64,000 bases of DNA, from NCBI GenBank assembly GCA_032173965.1, contig CM063295.1:3906001-3970000 (forward strand). Direction: 5' to 3'. This DNA is from Sitta carolinensis. Its lineage: Eukaryota > Chordata > Aves > Passeriformes > Sittidae. Under the pieces are notes generated by a model that did not search any database, was not told where the DNA came from, and saw nothing but the letters and a program-made list of their open reading frames with translations. Of this stretch, positions 44,701-58,002 are shown in pieces; position 1 is the stretch's first letter, and the number at the start of each line of letters is the position of its first letter. A program made the position numbers and the translations under genes.

Positions 44701-47700
44701 ACCCTTTAACTGCTGCTGCTGCTGCAGTTTAATGCTCCTTTCTCCCCAAACTGCGATTGCTGCAGTGACTCAGGGTGTTCTCCATCTATCAGTCCCATTT
44801 CCTGGGGAACTCCCCTCCCCAAAGGCAATGGGATTTGCCCACAATGTCACAGATATGTGTTGGGTTTTTCCAGGTAGAGGGTTCAGAAGTTGCTGACTCG
44901 TGCTCAGAGTGTAACTTTTGGTGGGTGAATTGGAAGTTGGTTGGGCTGGCAGCTGAGACTGCTCCCAATCTTTGAGAGTCCCCAGTCTTTCAAACTCCCT
45001 CTTTCTATACACTATTCCTCCTCCTCTTTGTCATACATAGAAAAATAAGTGTAGTTTGTCCATGTGACAGCACAAGCAGCTGCTTGATTGCTTGATGGTT
45101 GGCTTTTTCCATCTGCTTGTTCAGACTGGACTATTTTGAGTTCTCACCAACCTCATGTTCAATTTTCATTTTCTGAGTTAGAAGTCGAACATTTAAAGTT
45201 GCTGCATGTCATGAAAAAGTCAAATGCAATTAAATGCCATAGGAAAAACTGGAACAAAATCATTGTAAATATGTTTTTATAATATAAATTATTAGTTTTC
45301 CACATTTTGTTGTATGCTACAATACTGGACTAAAATTACCTTAATGTACCATACTACAGTTTTATAAATTTTATAAACATTTACTTAATGTCTTCTCAGT
45401 CATAGGTGTGCTTCATTCCTGTCAGTCTGCTGTTCTTTTTAATAACGGGGAATGAGTTGTCAGAAATTTTGTGTATATTTAGCAGAGATTTTTTTCAGTA
45501 GCAGCTTCAGAATGATACTTGATCAAACAAGGCAGAAATCATGTCAGCGAATGAAATTTGTTTTTTTCCCCAAAACTAGAGTAGGCAGATCCAGAGAAAC
45601 AGATTGAAAAAAAATGTGTATGCAATAGCAACAGGATAGTTTCTTCTGGCAATAGGACACTGTTTTGACAATTCTGTAGGATAAAGCTTTTGGGTCCAAT
45701 ACAGAGAACTGTACTTGTCTGAATTAGCAAAATGTTCCTTAAATGAACATCTGGGAAGAACTCTGGAGGAAAAGGAAGTAACAGAACCTAGCAGAAATTT
45801 AATCTGGATATTTAGGAGTTTAAACTCCTTTATGGTTGCATTTCTGGTGCTTCTCCTATTTAGAGGCATCCTAATACACATATGAGACTCTGTGTCAGTT
45901 CCCAGGTTCAAAAGCAGATGGTATTTGATTCAGCTGACCACAGTCTGCATGTTTTTCCTGCACCACCAAATGTGTGCAGGCACAGAGTGTGCCTTTCTCC
46001 TGGCTTAGGGAAGGGGGTCATTTCCAGCCCAGCCTGTGCTCCTTGTGTACTCCCTGCTGCAGGACACCTTTGGCAAGGCTTTTTTCTAAAGGAAATGAGA
46101 ACCTGAAACAGATGTGAAGATGACTAAAATGATAAAAACCTTGGGATTTTTTCAGATGGAGTAAGGAGCAAATAGAACGCTCGTGTTTTTCTGAGTAGCT
46201 TTACCTACCGTGTGCTTTGCAGCATTGACATCGTGTGCATTAAGCAAAGGATTGCTCTCTTCAATGAGGACTTTCCAAAAACACCCTAGACTAAGACAAA
46301 ATGCACCACTGACTGTGCTTAAAGAGCTACAGACAGTGAGATCCAGCATGAACTCAGCTGAAAGAATAAATGACTATGCTGAAAACATTGTCAGTGGAAT
46401 GCTTCAGCAGTATAGATTTTATTGCATAGAGTTATTGAGTAATTAAAGTATTTAGATCCTTTTAGTTAAGAAAAATCAAACTTATTAGCAGACAAGCTGC
46501 AGGTATCTTCAGAGTCTAAGTGATCCTCATTCTGCTTTCCACTGAGACCTTGAATAAAACATGTAGCTTCATCCTCTGCATCTGACTGCCTGACCGCTGA
46601 TGTTGAATAAATATGTACCTTTTATGATTAACACAGAAAAATACAAAATGATTTCATAATAGAGTATGCTGATGTGAATAGTAAGGATCTTCAAGGGTAT
46701 CTGGCTCAATAAACTTGAATAATGAAGTATTGCAATTTATAAATCTACAGTCTGGATGGCTAAAATGAAAGGACTGACAGAGGTGTTGAATGAAAACAGG
46801 ATTACAATTAGTTATGGTAGAACCTAAGACAATTCTCAGTAGGCTGTCTTTATCTATCTATTGGAACACTCACATAAGTTGGCTTAAAATGATATTTATA
46901 ATAATTCATGTTGTGATGACAAAGCTAAAAGTAGTACTAGCATGCAAAGCATGAAGATATTCAGCAAAATCACCGTTTTTTAATATGAAAAGAAATGAAA
47001 CAGAAGAGAAAAGCAATTTCAGTTCAGAATATTTGGCGGTAACTTTTGGTCACTGGGTTATGCTCAGTTCTTGAAGGGTTTTCTTGCCCTGCTACAGCAT
47101 TTTGTAGAGCACCTTTCTGTTGTTGATGTGGGGTAAGAATGGGAGGTGATGCTCTGCTATGTCCAGCACTCAGGTAGGCAAGCAAGACAGTTTTGGTTTG
47201 TAAAAGCAATGCACATTCCTTTAGACACAAACAACAGACGTGTCTGATGAAACTGAGTTTAAGCAGGGTCAAACTGAGTTTAAGCTTTAGGAATGTATGT
47301 ATTATCATTACTAATTCTTGCAGCAGAATCTGTGCATTTTGTGTAAGGCAGCATGATGGACTTGCTCTGTTCTCTTCTGAAGTTGCCTTCCATGTTCTGT
47401 ACTCTTTAATTGCTGAATCTGCTCTCCCCCTTCCTTTAGCAAGGAGTTACACTTGTCCAATTAACCTTATCTTCATCATGTCCCTCCTAATAGCACTGGC
47501 CTCCATCAGAGCTTTGTGTGAACTGCGTGGGTGTCTTTACCAGTGCAGGGATGTGTGTGAGGAAAGAATTGAATGAAGGCTGCATGAAATGGGGCTGGGT
47601 GAGCAGGTTAGAGCCCTCCTATCGTCCCACAATTATTATCTCTCAGTGGAAATCCTTCCTGAACACCACTTCTGTGCCTGGTGGGTTTAAGCTACTACAG

Positions 47701-50700
47701 CTGCAGAGCCTTAGCTGCTGTTGCAATGGCCTTACTTGCAGAGGCAGAGGAATGAACAAGTCCTGAAGATTTTCCTGGGCAGTTGAGAAACCTTGTTTGA
47801 GATTAATTTCTCGATGTGTTCCTTTGGGATATTTATTCCAGTGAAGTGTGCCTGCTGGAGAAGCTGTCGTAGTCCCTAAGCCAAGATTTACTTATCTTTT
47901 CACTGTAATGTGCAAGTGCCACTAGGCTGGATTTACCTTTTCTAACTAGTTAGTCTGTCTCACAGTTTAATCACCAGAAGGGGATGTTTACTAATCAAAT
48001 TCTGGGTATCTGTTCACATCTTTTGATGTCTTTTTGTGTGGCTTCCCTTTCCCCTTCTGCTCCTGTGTTGATATTCCTTCCTTGCCAAACAGATGAATCT
48101 GTTTGGATCCTTGTCATAGCCTAGGATGGAAATCCACCTGTTCTTACTTCAGCTGGGAAGCTGAAGTCCAACATTCCTGCAGGAATGGCTGCTTTTCACA
48201 GAGGTTTCTAGCACACTAGGTATCATGTTCCCCAGGAGGCAGTTGTGCCATGAGTTGGACCCAGCTAGCAGCCCAATTCCCTCTCTGCCTCAGGGGCACA
48301 GGGAGGGAGGAGGAGTGGGAAGGACTGGAGTGAGGGAGCTCATGAAACAGCAGGAGAACATGGAGATCACTTCCTGATCACTGTCACAGACACAACAGGC
48401 TTGTTTTGGAAGAAATGGCATTCTGTATTGGAAAACAAAACCAAGAACCCTTTTTGATATCACCAGGAGTTAAACTCCCACCCTTCAGCAAGGCAGTGAG
48501 TGATTGCAGTCAGGACACAGGAGTTTCTCTCTTCAGCTCCTTCTCATTCTTGCTGTGCTCCCTGTGTGTTCCTCCATGGGCACGACCCAGATTTAAGTCA
48601 GCCAAATACATCAGACTAAGTCTGATTATTGGCATTTCAAGTTTTCCTCACAGATTGTTGTGTTTGTAGAGTTTTGTACATTTAATCTTTTGTGATGTAA
48701 GCCGGGACTCCTTTTATGAGGGAAAATGTTTGAATTTTACTTTTCAGTGAGCTTCTCTTCGAATATAATTACAGGAATTCAAGGAAAGATAAAATGTGAC
48801 AACGTATTTGTGAATCGTGAGATTTAGCAGAGACTGAAGTAGATCTTGTTATTGATGTGCTTCCTGCTTCATTGAATTCCCCTTAAGGTTTGCAGCATGG
48901 ATATGGATCATTTGCAATAATAATTATGCACTGATCGATTGATTGTGTCTGACATTGTAGTTGTCACCTTGAAATGCAAAAACCATTTATTTTCGTGTGT
49001 GAACATTCCTCTCTAACGTTAGACACCAGCAGGCACTGGATGGTGGTGGAGAGGGATGCATTTTAGAAAGTTGGGAACTTCATATCCACCTTTACCTAAG
49101 ATGAAGCACCACATGTCATTTTACAAAAATGAAAATTGCCCCAGCAGCAGTGGGTTTAGATTAGAAAACAGAGGGTGAGTTCAAAGGGGTTTGTTCAAAT
49201 TGGAATGTTTGGATTTCAGTTGATTCCTGCCCGTGTGTTACAAAGGTGGAGCTTTCAGTAGGTCTGTGATGAGATGGGATGCAACGAGCACACTTGATAA
49301 AACTGAGGTCTCTGCTTCTGGAACTGGTGTGTGTTCTTTGGACTTTGACTCATGGCAGTATTAATTAATAGGAACATCAGCAAAAAATGCTTCAACTGCA
49401 GTCATTCTGTGAGTAAAATGCTGTACATTTCATGTGTTGAGTGGTGTAATCATCCATCACCACAGTGCAATCTTCCTTTTCTTAAGATTATTTGGAGCTC
49501 CGTTCTTGGGGCTTTTGGAATCTTATTTCTATTGCAATTCCAGTGAAGCAGCTCGTTGGTGACTGCAGGTAAAGGGCAGTAATTCTGTGCTTTCTCAACC
49601 AATATTAAAGCAACAGCCAAGAGAAATGTTGTTTCTACATATTCCACTTGGAGCTTTTGCAGAGTATCCATTGTTATGGAATGGGAAGTGAAGACCAAAA
49701 CCACGTTTGGTGAGATGTAACTTGATCAAGAAGTGACTTTCTCAGAGCTGAAAGCTGGCTTTAGGTTACATCAAATATTTATCATTATCTTAATTTGAGA
49801 TTTAAACTTTTATTCAGAGGCCTAGTTTATTTGAGCTTTGGTTTGTTTCAATCAGGATTTCTAAACCAAATGTATGTGGTTTTTAATTGAAAAAAACACA
49901 AATTTTGAAATTGTCTACATTCTTTACGGTGAAATTTTGTGCAGATAACTTTTTTCCTCACAGGTAAGCATATACATTGGAATATGGAATATGGAAATGT
50001 TTAATATATTGATTCTCATACAACCAATTAGCAACTCTAGTTTCTACCATGACATGGATACTGAATAGAGCTTGCAAAACTGCTTTAAACCTGTGACATA
50101 AGAAAAATAATTACTTTTTTTTTTTTAAGCAGTTATTTTTTACTCAACACATGTGTAAGATAACTGAAACACCTAACCTGAAGAAAGGTTTCAGCCTTAC
50201 TCTTTGTAGCAATTGTACTTTTTTAGCTTGTGAGTTTTTCATAAAATATCCCAAGTCAATGCTATGAATTTGTGAAAGAATCAGATAAATTGCATCACAT
50301 GGGAACATACCCAATATATCCCATTCTACCCCAACAAGTTCTAATTGGAATAGAGCACCACTTTTTTCTCTCAGGTGTTCACATCTCAGCCATGAGAAAC
50401 TCCCAGTTATAAATGCAGAGCCCAGCTGTAATTTTTTACTTGCTTCCCATGTTCTTTATCCAGTGGAAGTGTTGAGAAAACTGAGGGAAGTTTGGTTTTT
50501 GAGGAACACTCACAGTGGCCACGATTGTCCAGTTGTACCCTCACTCTCCAGCCCTGTCTGGAAATGCAGCATCCCAGTAACAACAGGAACAGTGGAGCAG
50601 GAGGGGAAAACAATAAATGTCACTGAAAGGGAAGGAAAATGAAGGAGAGAGAGGGCAAGGGGCTGAAATAAAAGGAGAATATTTAAGATCAGAACAGTCA

Positions 50701-52195
50701 CTGTCCTTTTCAGTTAAATGTGAAGAAATTGTGTGCTCTTGACATCACTAAGGTTCAACTTCTAAAGCAACCCACAGGGTGAACTTATTTTTTGTTTTCA
50801 TGTGTTTCAAACCCTGTTAGCTGTCACAGAATCTGGAGCAACTCAAGAATGCTGTTAACAATAATGTCTTGTCTTTGGTTTGGTTTGGTTGTAGATATAG
50901 ATGGCACTACCCTCTCAGATAAGGAAAATTAATTCCAACAGAGACCATTTGTAGAAATCCATTATTTTTTAGGAGTGTCATTTTGGCTGACAGGCAATTA
51001 AAACTTGCTTTAGAAAAGGGTCTGTTTTATCCCTCCTGGTGGGATTTAGCTGCAACTCTGTGAATCAGGTGATTAAGAGTCAGAGTGTTTTGCTTATTTT
51101 TTTTTTTATTTTCCTGCACATCTGGCTACATGTTTCATGACCCTATGGGTAGAAACAGAATAATAATTAGGATGCAAATTTTGATTTGTATATTGGATAA
51201 TTCCTCACGAGAAATAGGACAGGTAGAAGAGGTTACCCTCAAGAAAGGGAAGAAAGCTGATTTAACACAAAGAAAAATTACAAATGCTATAGGAAAAATG
51301 TGCTGGAGACAAATGAGCAATGTGGAATTAGGTCTTGTAAAGACTAGGAAGGTAATTTAATAATACATACAGGCCTAGCTGAGGTGGCATGGAACACTCC
51401 ATTCTACAACTCATGGGTGAGGAATCCTGTGGTGTGATGCAGTGGCGTGTTACTGGCTCCTGTAAAAGTTCCTCATGCTCTTCTGTGTCTTACTATTCAT
51501 TATTAATGTGTGTGTTAAACATTTACTCTCTTATTTCAGAAGGTTATCATATGCTATTAATGTAAAACTACACAGTGAAAGCAAGGATAACAATCCTGTT
51601 TTTAGTTAATATATGGATGTTCACAGCCAGTGAACAAATTCTTAATTTAAATTGGTTTATAAAAAGCAATTATAAACAGACAAGTCAAATTTATCTCTTA
51701 GCTATAAAAACCACACACAAGTGAGCCACATGTTCAATTGGAATCTTTCCTGCTGAAAAGCAAGCCTGTTCATGTCTTATTCTGTTGGACATGGAGAAAT
51801 TAATATTTACTCATGTTTTGCAGCAGTGTTTTACACACTGAAGATTTTTTTTTATTATTATTATACTACTGAAGTAGTATGGTTCAGTCATCTTTTAAAT
51901 TAAGTGACTCCAGTTTACTTTAGAGGTATGTCTTATCAGGACACAAATTTAATAATGTTATCACAGTCAAATAAGCTAAATATGACCAAGCAATCTTGTT
52001 TCTATTTTTGCTAGATGCACATTATTTAACTGGCTAAGTATTTTAGTGCAGCTTCCCTTGCAGAAAACTCAGCACACACAGCTTCACGTGTGTTGGTGTA
52101 TTTTAACCAATCCTTTCAGTCTTGTTGCATTGACTTTGTTAAATTCTAACCCACCATTTTCCACAGCAAGACGGGTCTGTGCCTGTGCCCCTGAT
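41763..52195. other. Long unique non-coding stretch
   Basis: About 10 kb with no recognised gene, LTR or CR1. Frames at 42568-43008 (+, 146 codons, hydrophobic and Cys/Phe-rich) and 47193-47576 (+, 127 codons) have no recognisable domains. Homopolymer runs lie at 42412-42428 (A), 43712-43727 (T) and 50116-50125 (T). If the candidate first exon is real, this would be its first intron. AT-rich low-CpG blocks around 43930-44060 and 48890-49010 resemble conserved non-coding DNA by eye only. Confidence 0.45.
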
Positions 52196-52690
52196 CAGTC
52201 ACGACTGTGCTAATTCCCAAAGCGCCGTGCTCTTGATGGGCTGCGGCTGTGACTGATACAGACAGCGGTGAGAAAAGGGGTGGGCTGGCTGCACCCTAGG
52301 AGAATTGTGATGAGGAGACCCTGAGGAGGTAGAGGAGCCCTGGGAAGAAGGAAAGATCCAGGGAGCAGAAAGGGTGGAACAAGGAAGGGAGCTGCTGCTG
52401 TGGGAGATCAGCTGTGAGGTCAGTCTGGGTCTGGTGGGGTCAGAGCCTGCTGCTGGAGCCTGCAGTCACAGTCGAGCTGGCTAAGGGTCAGAGCCTGCAA
52501 ACCATATTTGCAGGCATGGTCCAGCAGGAAATAACCAGCAGTCAGTCTGCAGCTGGACCCTGCAGTAGGAGCTGCTGTAGTCAGTGAGGGTGGCCAAGCT
52601 ATAAGCAAGAATAAACTAGGACCCTTTTCACACTGTTAATTGTCCATTTCTTGGCTCATTTCTACCCCTAATGAGAGGTCTGCTGCAACA
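52196..52690 (+). mobile_element. LTR-like GC-rich element
   Basis: A GC- and CpG-richer segment in AT-rich surroundings with TATAAG at about 52600, AATAAA at 52610-52615 and a terminal 'gagaggtctgctgcaaca' ending at 52690. This resembles R-U5 of an avian ERV LTR ending in CA. Internal direct repeats of GGGTCAGAGCCTGC (about 52437-52450 and 52484-52497) suggest repeated U3 units. The start is uncertain: TG dinucleotides at 52192, 52206 and 52208 are candidates. No clear target duplication was found, and no internal retroviral region follows. The family is not assigned. Confidence 0.45.
52610..52615 (+). promoter_or_regulatory. AATAAA polyadenylation signal in the LTR-like element
   Basis: Exact hexamer 75 nt before the proposed LTR end. 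Its role depends on that call. Confidence 0.4.
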
Positions 52691-53652
52691 CTGTGGGATG
52701 AGTTGTTTTGTACATGATTTGCTGTATGGAATCTTGTTTTCATATGGATTTTACACATGCTAATAACTGTTCATTTGGAGCTGTTTCATGTAAATGCCAC
52801 CATGCTATTAGTTTTCAGATGAACTGCTCTTCAACAGAATAGTCAAACAGTAAAATTTATTGGGATTTCATTAGGGCAACTGTAGAAATTATGGTTGTTT
52901 TGCTTAATAGCTTGTCACTGAATTATAACTCTGTATTGGAAAAAAATGCTGGACTGAGTAGCCAAGAGTTAGCCAAGGACTTGTAGGATTGGCCTGAGAA
53001 TGATTTGTCAGTGGCACCTGATCACAGCACAGTTATCACTTACTTATCACATTGTTTTCACCCCTGATGATTTATTGTGAATTGCTGATTTTTAAAACCA
53101 CGTGTGTGTCCCTAAAAAAACTGAATGTGTTGAGCAAAAGATACTTGCACAACATTGAGAGGTGATTCTAGACACCCCATTTGGAAATCACATGGCAGAA
53201 GCTTATAATTGATTTCTTTAAGTCTCCTTCCTCTCTATTCAGGAAGGATTTCAGACTAAAAGGTGAAATCTGTGTGCTGGGTGTGGTTTTCCTATACAAA
53301 TGGATTTAATCTGGACTCACTTTCCTAACCTGACCCTTGCTGCACACTTCCACTGCCTCTTAGCCAGCACATCAATGCTCCCTCCCTCCCTGGAGTCAGA
53401 TTTGGAGATTTTACTGTGTGATTGCTCCTGTTCTTCTTAGGTTCTCAGAGCTGTCCCCAGTGCTTTGAGTCCAACATGGTGGTTCTATTTTTTTTGGTTT
53501 TCATCCCCATTTTTTTGGTCAGGATGCCAAACTGCTCTCTGAGAAGCTCAGGTTGCAAATGGAGAAAAATATTTTCAAATTGGTTGTATCCTTGATGACT
53601 CTAAAGGAAAGATAATTTAAAGTTGGAATTAAAGCGTGTAAACTCCGTGGAA

Positions 53653-53675
53653 TTTTTTTTTTTTTTTTTTTTTTT
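53653..53675 (+). repeat. Poly-T tract, 23 nt
   Basis: Pure T run after 'ccgtggaa'. Confidence 0.95.
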
Positions 53676-55086
53676 AAAGAACTCTTGCAAACAACAGAGA
53701 CTGCTCTTCCAAAATTCAAAATGCTAAGTGCCAAAAATGGATGGTACTCACCCATGTGAATAAGGAAATGCTTTGTAATAATATATTGTAATATGATATT
53801 TTTTCTCCCTTGTAGCTTGCAACCTGGTTAAGAATAATGATTTTTATACTCAGTAATACATCTAGATCCACTTGTAATTCTTAAGTTACATGTAGTACTC
53901 CAGGAAAATAAATATTTCATTACCAAGTGTCAGACTTATGGGCTAATTAACATTTCAGGAATGAAAGAAGTAGTGTCATTAGTTCTTCTCATGGAATATG
54001 AAGGGTGTTGGTGCTCACTACTGCTGTGGAATTTCTGCAGTGGAACTGAATAGGCAGAATTGTTACAGGTAAATGGTGGTGAGTCCAATTTGTGATGAGA
54101 TTGCAGAACACAGAGAAACTTCCATAAAGCCCGTTCAGGGAGCCATGTGGTCCAAGGAGTCAGCAGTGAGGATGTGGGAAGTCTCTGAATGCCAAGAGCA
54201 TTTTTCAGTCCAATTAACAAAATAATATCTGATCTCTTTTGGTGACAGGGAGGAGCCCTGGCAGTGTAGGAGACTGAGATGTCTGAGTGTCAGCTTATGT
54301 TAAATGTTTTATCCTTAGAGGAAAGGGCTGGCAACTAAAGCACCTGGGGTCTAACTCCAAAAGGGCAGTACTCCCAAATTTAAATATTTAATGCTTGCTT
54401 TTCAGTGCTCATCTGTTTGTGTGGAGCTAACTAGTATTGCAGGAATTATCTAGAAGGTGTTGAGGAGAAGACACAAGGGAGGAAATGACACAAAATTCAG
54501 GGCCTGACTGAAGCCCTCCAGTAGAAAGGTGGCTTTCCAAGTCCATACTAAAGTTCAAGGTAGCAATATTTCTGTCCTGCTGTCTCCTGTGAGACAGGTG
54601 TAGAAGCCTTGTGCCAGTATAAAGCACAGTGCTGAACTGTTTAATGGTTGATTTACACACTTTAGTGTCCAGCATGGTTGTTAGGGCAAAATTAGCTACA
54701 GCAGTGAAATACCCAAAGTAAAAGACTGCAGGCTGCTGGGCTCTTCCAGTGACCCCAGATGTGTGGCTTAGCCTGGAAAGTTAAAAAAGGGGAATTCTGT
54801 CCACATTTCAAGTGTTGTGCAAATCTGTCAGTGCACTTTGTCTTCCCAGCCGGGGTATATTGCACATGGAAGACAGAGCTTTTCAGAGGGAAGGTTACAG
54901 GAATCTGCCCTGGAGTTTTTGCATGAGGATGGATAGTTCTGTCCAGAGATCCACTGTGTGCAATTTTAAATGGAAATTTTTGCAGTTTAATAATTGCACA
55001 ATTAGACCACAGACCTGTCAGTATGTGAAGTCATTTAAAAAAGGTAGGAAGCTGCAATTCTGTATAATAACAAGTATCAGTGCAGA

Positions 55087-55130
55087 TTTTTTTTTTTTTT
55101 TTATTTATTTTTTTTTATTTACTTATTTAC
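55087..55130 (+). repeat. T-rich tract (T16 then TTTA units)
   Basis: T run followed by TTATTTATTT and a second T run. Simple sequence. Confidence 0.93.
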
Positions 55131-57944
55131 TCAGAGTGTTGTGGCTTCAGCTTTTACCACAGAGTATCATTTGGATTATTTAAGGCAAGCAAAATATTGG
55201 ATAGCTCTTCTGAGTTTGTAACAGAATAATTTGTTTTCCATTGACAAAAAATATAGAAAGCTTTATTTCCATTGTTGTAAGCAATCATTAATATTAGGGA
55301 AAAGTATTGGATTATTCTGGCTACATCAGTTCTTCCAGGTGTACCTTACAACAGACATTTCAGGAAGAACTAGTTTTCAAGTAGTGTCTACAAGCTCAGA
55401 AATCCACTAGTTTTAAATATTTCACACTGGAGGGAAAAGAATGATCAGGCTTAGAAAGAAGCACAAAATGAAACTTTATCTGAGCATTAAGGCTTCGTAT
55501 TTGACTATAATAAAAAGTACCTGAAATGCCTATCACTGATCATTCTAAAGGGTTAAAGTATTTGCAGCCTAAAACTTCATTATGCAAAGTAACTTATTAA
55601 TTTACATGTATTTCTATGTGATAACAGGTCAGTGAGGCATACTTCTCTGATCTACTGTGCATAATAAGTGTAGGAAATATCTATTCCACACTCTTTGGAC
55701 TTCACAGTAACAATCCCATTTTGAAATACTGTGGCTAATCTAAAACCATACAGCTGAACAGAAAAACAAAACCAGTCCCAAATATGAATAAATGATTTGC
55801 TACTTAATATGTCTGTTTTTTGTCAGGTTGATAACATTAGGCTCAGCTGCATTCAATTCTAAACCCTGCAATATTTGAAGCCTGATATTGTGCCTCACTA
55901 AATTTAATACATGGACCTCAGTAATAGAGGAAATCACTTTAGCACTTGGCAGTTTGTAATGCTGTATAAAATTGACTGCCCTGCAAACACAATAGCAATA
56001 ATAAAAATTGTGGTCAGTAGAGGGGTGTAATGCATTTTCCAGCTTCAGCAAAGGTCCAGAGGAGATTTATTGAGATTTTGCTGTTTGGGTGAGGATCAAT
56101 AGAGCTTCGTTAATAATTTGTTGTAAGGGCACCCTTCAGGGATATGACATTTTACTTTAAAACTTGGATAATTTTGAAAGCGTGCCTGGTGATAGCAATG
56201 TCAAGTCCCTGTGTTTCGTGGGCATGGATTTTTGCATTCAGCTTGTGGGAGCATTTACTTTCCCAGCAATTACATTTGAAATCATTCAATAAATGAAGCA
56301 GGCCAGTATTGATAACAAGATTCCACGTGTTCTAATGCAACTCTTAAGAAAGAATCCCAACCACATTCTCTGGTCCTCCATTTTGTCTGTTGTTTTCTTC
56401 TGTAAGCAGAGAACATTTAAACATCAGTTTGTGATCTCTTAGTGGTACATAATTTTCATGAATGATCTGAAACTACACTCTTACCTTCATGACTGTAGAA
56501 TTAGGAGGTTTCATGAGAACTTATCCCTTTCCCTTCCTAGTGCTGGCAGCACTGCACAGTAACTATTGGGCTGGCTTAGATAGCTGTACTTTTATATTTT
56601 CCAAAAAGAGACTTCACTTTCTGTGCTAAGCAAGCCTTCCTTTTCTGCCAGCAACTTTTGATGGACGCTGCTTGTAAGGAAACAAAGATTTGTCAGCTCT
56701 TGCACTTGGAACACAGGGACAGGGTAGAGCAGAAGGATTTATTTCCAGTGAGCATGCACAGAGTGAGATTTATGACATTTGCAGCTCTGATGACGTTCCT
56801 TACCCAGTTGCTGAGCTACAGCAAATTAAAGGATCCAGGAATACTGAGGGGTGTGGTTTTGTAATGAGGGAAAAGAAGACAGAAGCAATAAGAAGATAAT
56901 TAAGGTAACAACTTGTGAAAAATTGAAGTGTTTCTGTCTTTCATTTTTGAATCTCTGAGCATCAACTTTGTAGTTGATAATTTAATTGCTGATGTTCTCT
57001 GTATCCCCAAAGAATATTAAGGATTAATCATCTGGTTCATTCCAAGAGATAAGGCTTAAGTGAATTGAAATTTTACCAATTTAACCCTCTCTCCCTCCTA
57101 ATATGACATGATTAACATTCTTCAATTAACAACACATAATTATTCTAAAGGCTTCATTGCACTTAGTCCATTTTTCAGTTTCAGGTTGCCCTTTGCAGGT
57201 CTTTCAAAACTGAATAAAAAGCAGGCTGTATTTTTGTTCTGTATTATCAGTAATTTAAGTTCAGCCAAATTACAAGAATTGAGATTTTTAACTTCTTTTG
57301 CTCCTTTTTTCCCCCCCTATGTGCATGTCCTGAAAATCCGTACTGATTAGCTAAACATTTTCTTTAAGGCCCCTCTTTAGGGACAGCCACGTATTTCTTT
57401 TCCAAACTTTCCAATCTGGAGTAAATTTTCTTAGTTGTTTTGGCAAAATTTGCTGATTTACAGAACAAGCAATTTCATTGAGTTAGAATGCAGAGCTTTT
57501 AATTTAACTATTAGTGCATTATGTATTGTTTAATTTTTAAAATAAAAGATAATTACATTATTTACATTACAAGACTCTGGTTTGGAGCAAGGCTCAGTAA
57601 AAAATCAGCATGTTTGTGGAACCTGGTATTTACTGAAGTGCTTTGCAGCATCCTTCACTGGGCAAAGAGTGCAGAGTTGCTTTGTGTCTCATGGATAATC
57701 AAGTAGCTGCTATTGGGAAAACATCATTAATTTATGGTAAAATAAGACAAAACAAAACTAGATAGGAAGAAAATACATCAGTTTTCCTTCTGAAAGCAAA
57801 GAGGTAAGGGAGCTTTACTGGTTTGTAGAGTTATATTTCCAGAATTGTAGATTTATAGCACTAGACATAAAAACATTACTGTTTTCCTTTTAAAACTTTT
57901 AAAAGGAAAATGATGTTGCTTCCCTAGCTAGCGCTTAAAACACT

Positions 57945-57946
<2 letters not shown>

Positions 57947-57990
<44 letters not shown>

Positions 57991-58002
57991 CTTTTTTTTT
58001 TT
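57947..58002 (+). repeat. Poly-T tract, 44 nt, then C and T11
   Basis: 44 uninterrupted T, one C, then 11 T. One of the longest homopolymers in the window, with no retroposed body recognisable beside it. Confidence 0.95.

Larger units (their letters stand above)
52691..57946. other. Unique AT-rich non-coding DNA with T tracts
   Basis: No gene recognised. The frames at 54812-55183 (+, 123 codons) and 55800-56051 (-) have no domain; the first reads through a T tract as a Phe run. Low-CpG sequence at 55790-56340 could be conserved, but this cannot be tested. Confidence 0.45.

Noticed and set aside
52205..52209. CTGTG as a 5-bp target duplication for the LTR-like element ending at 52690
   Set aside because: CTGTG does follow the 3' end, but the sequence after the left copy does not start with TG, and CTGTG is common nearby. 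Not accepted as a duplication.
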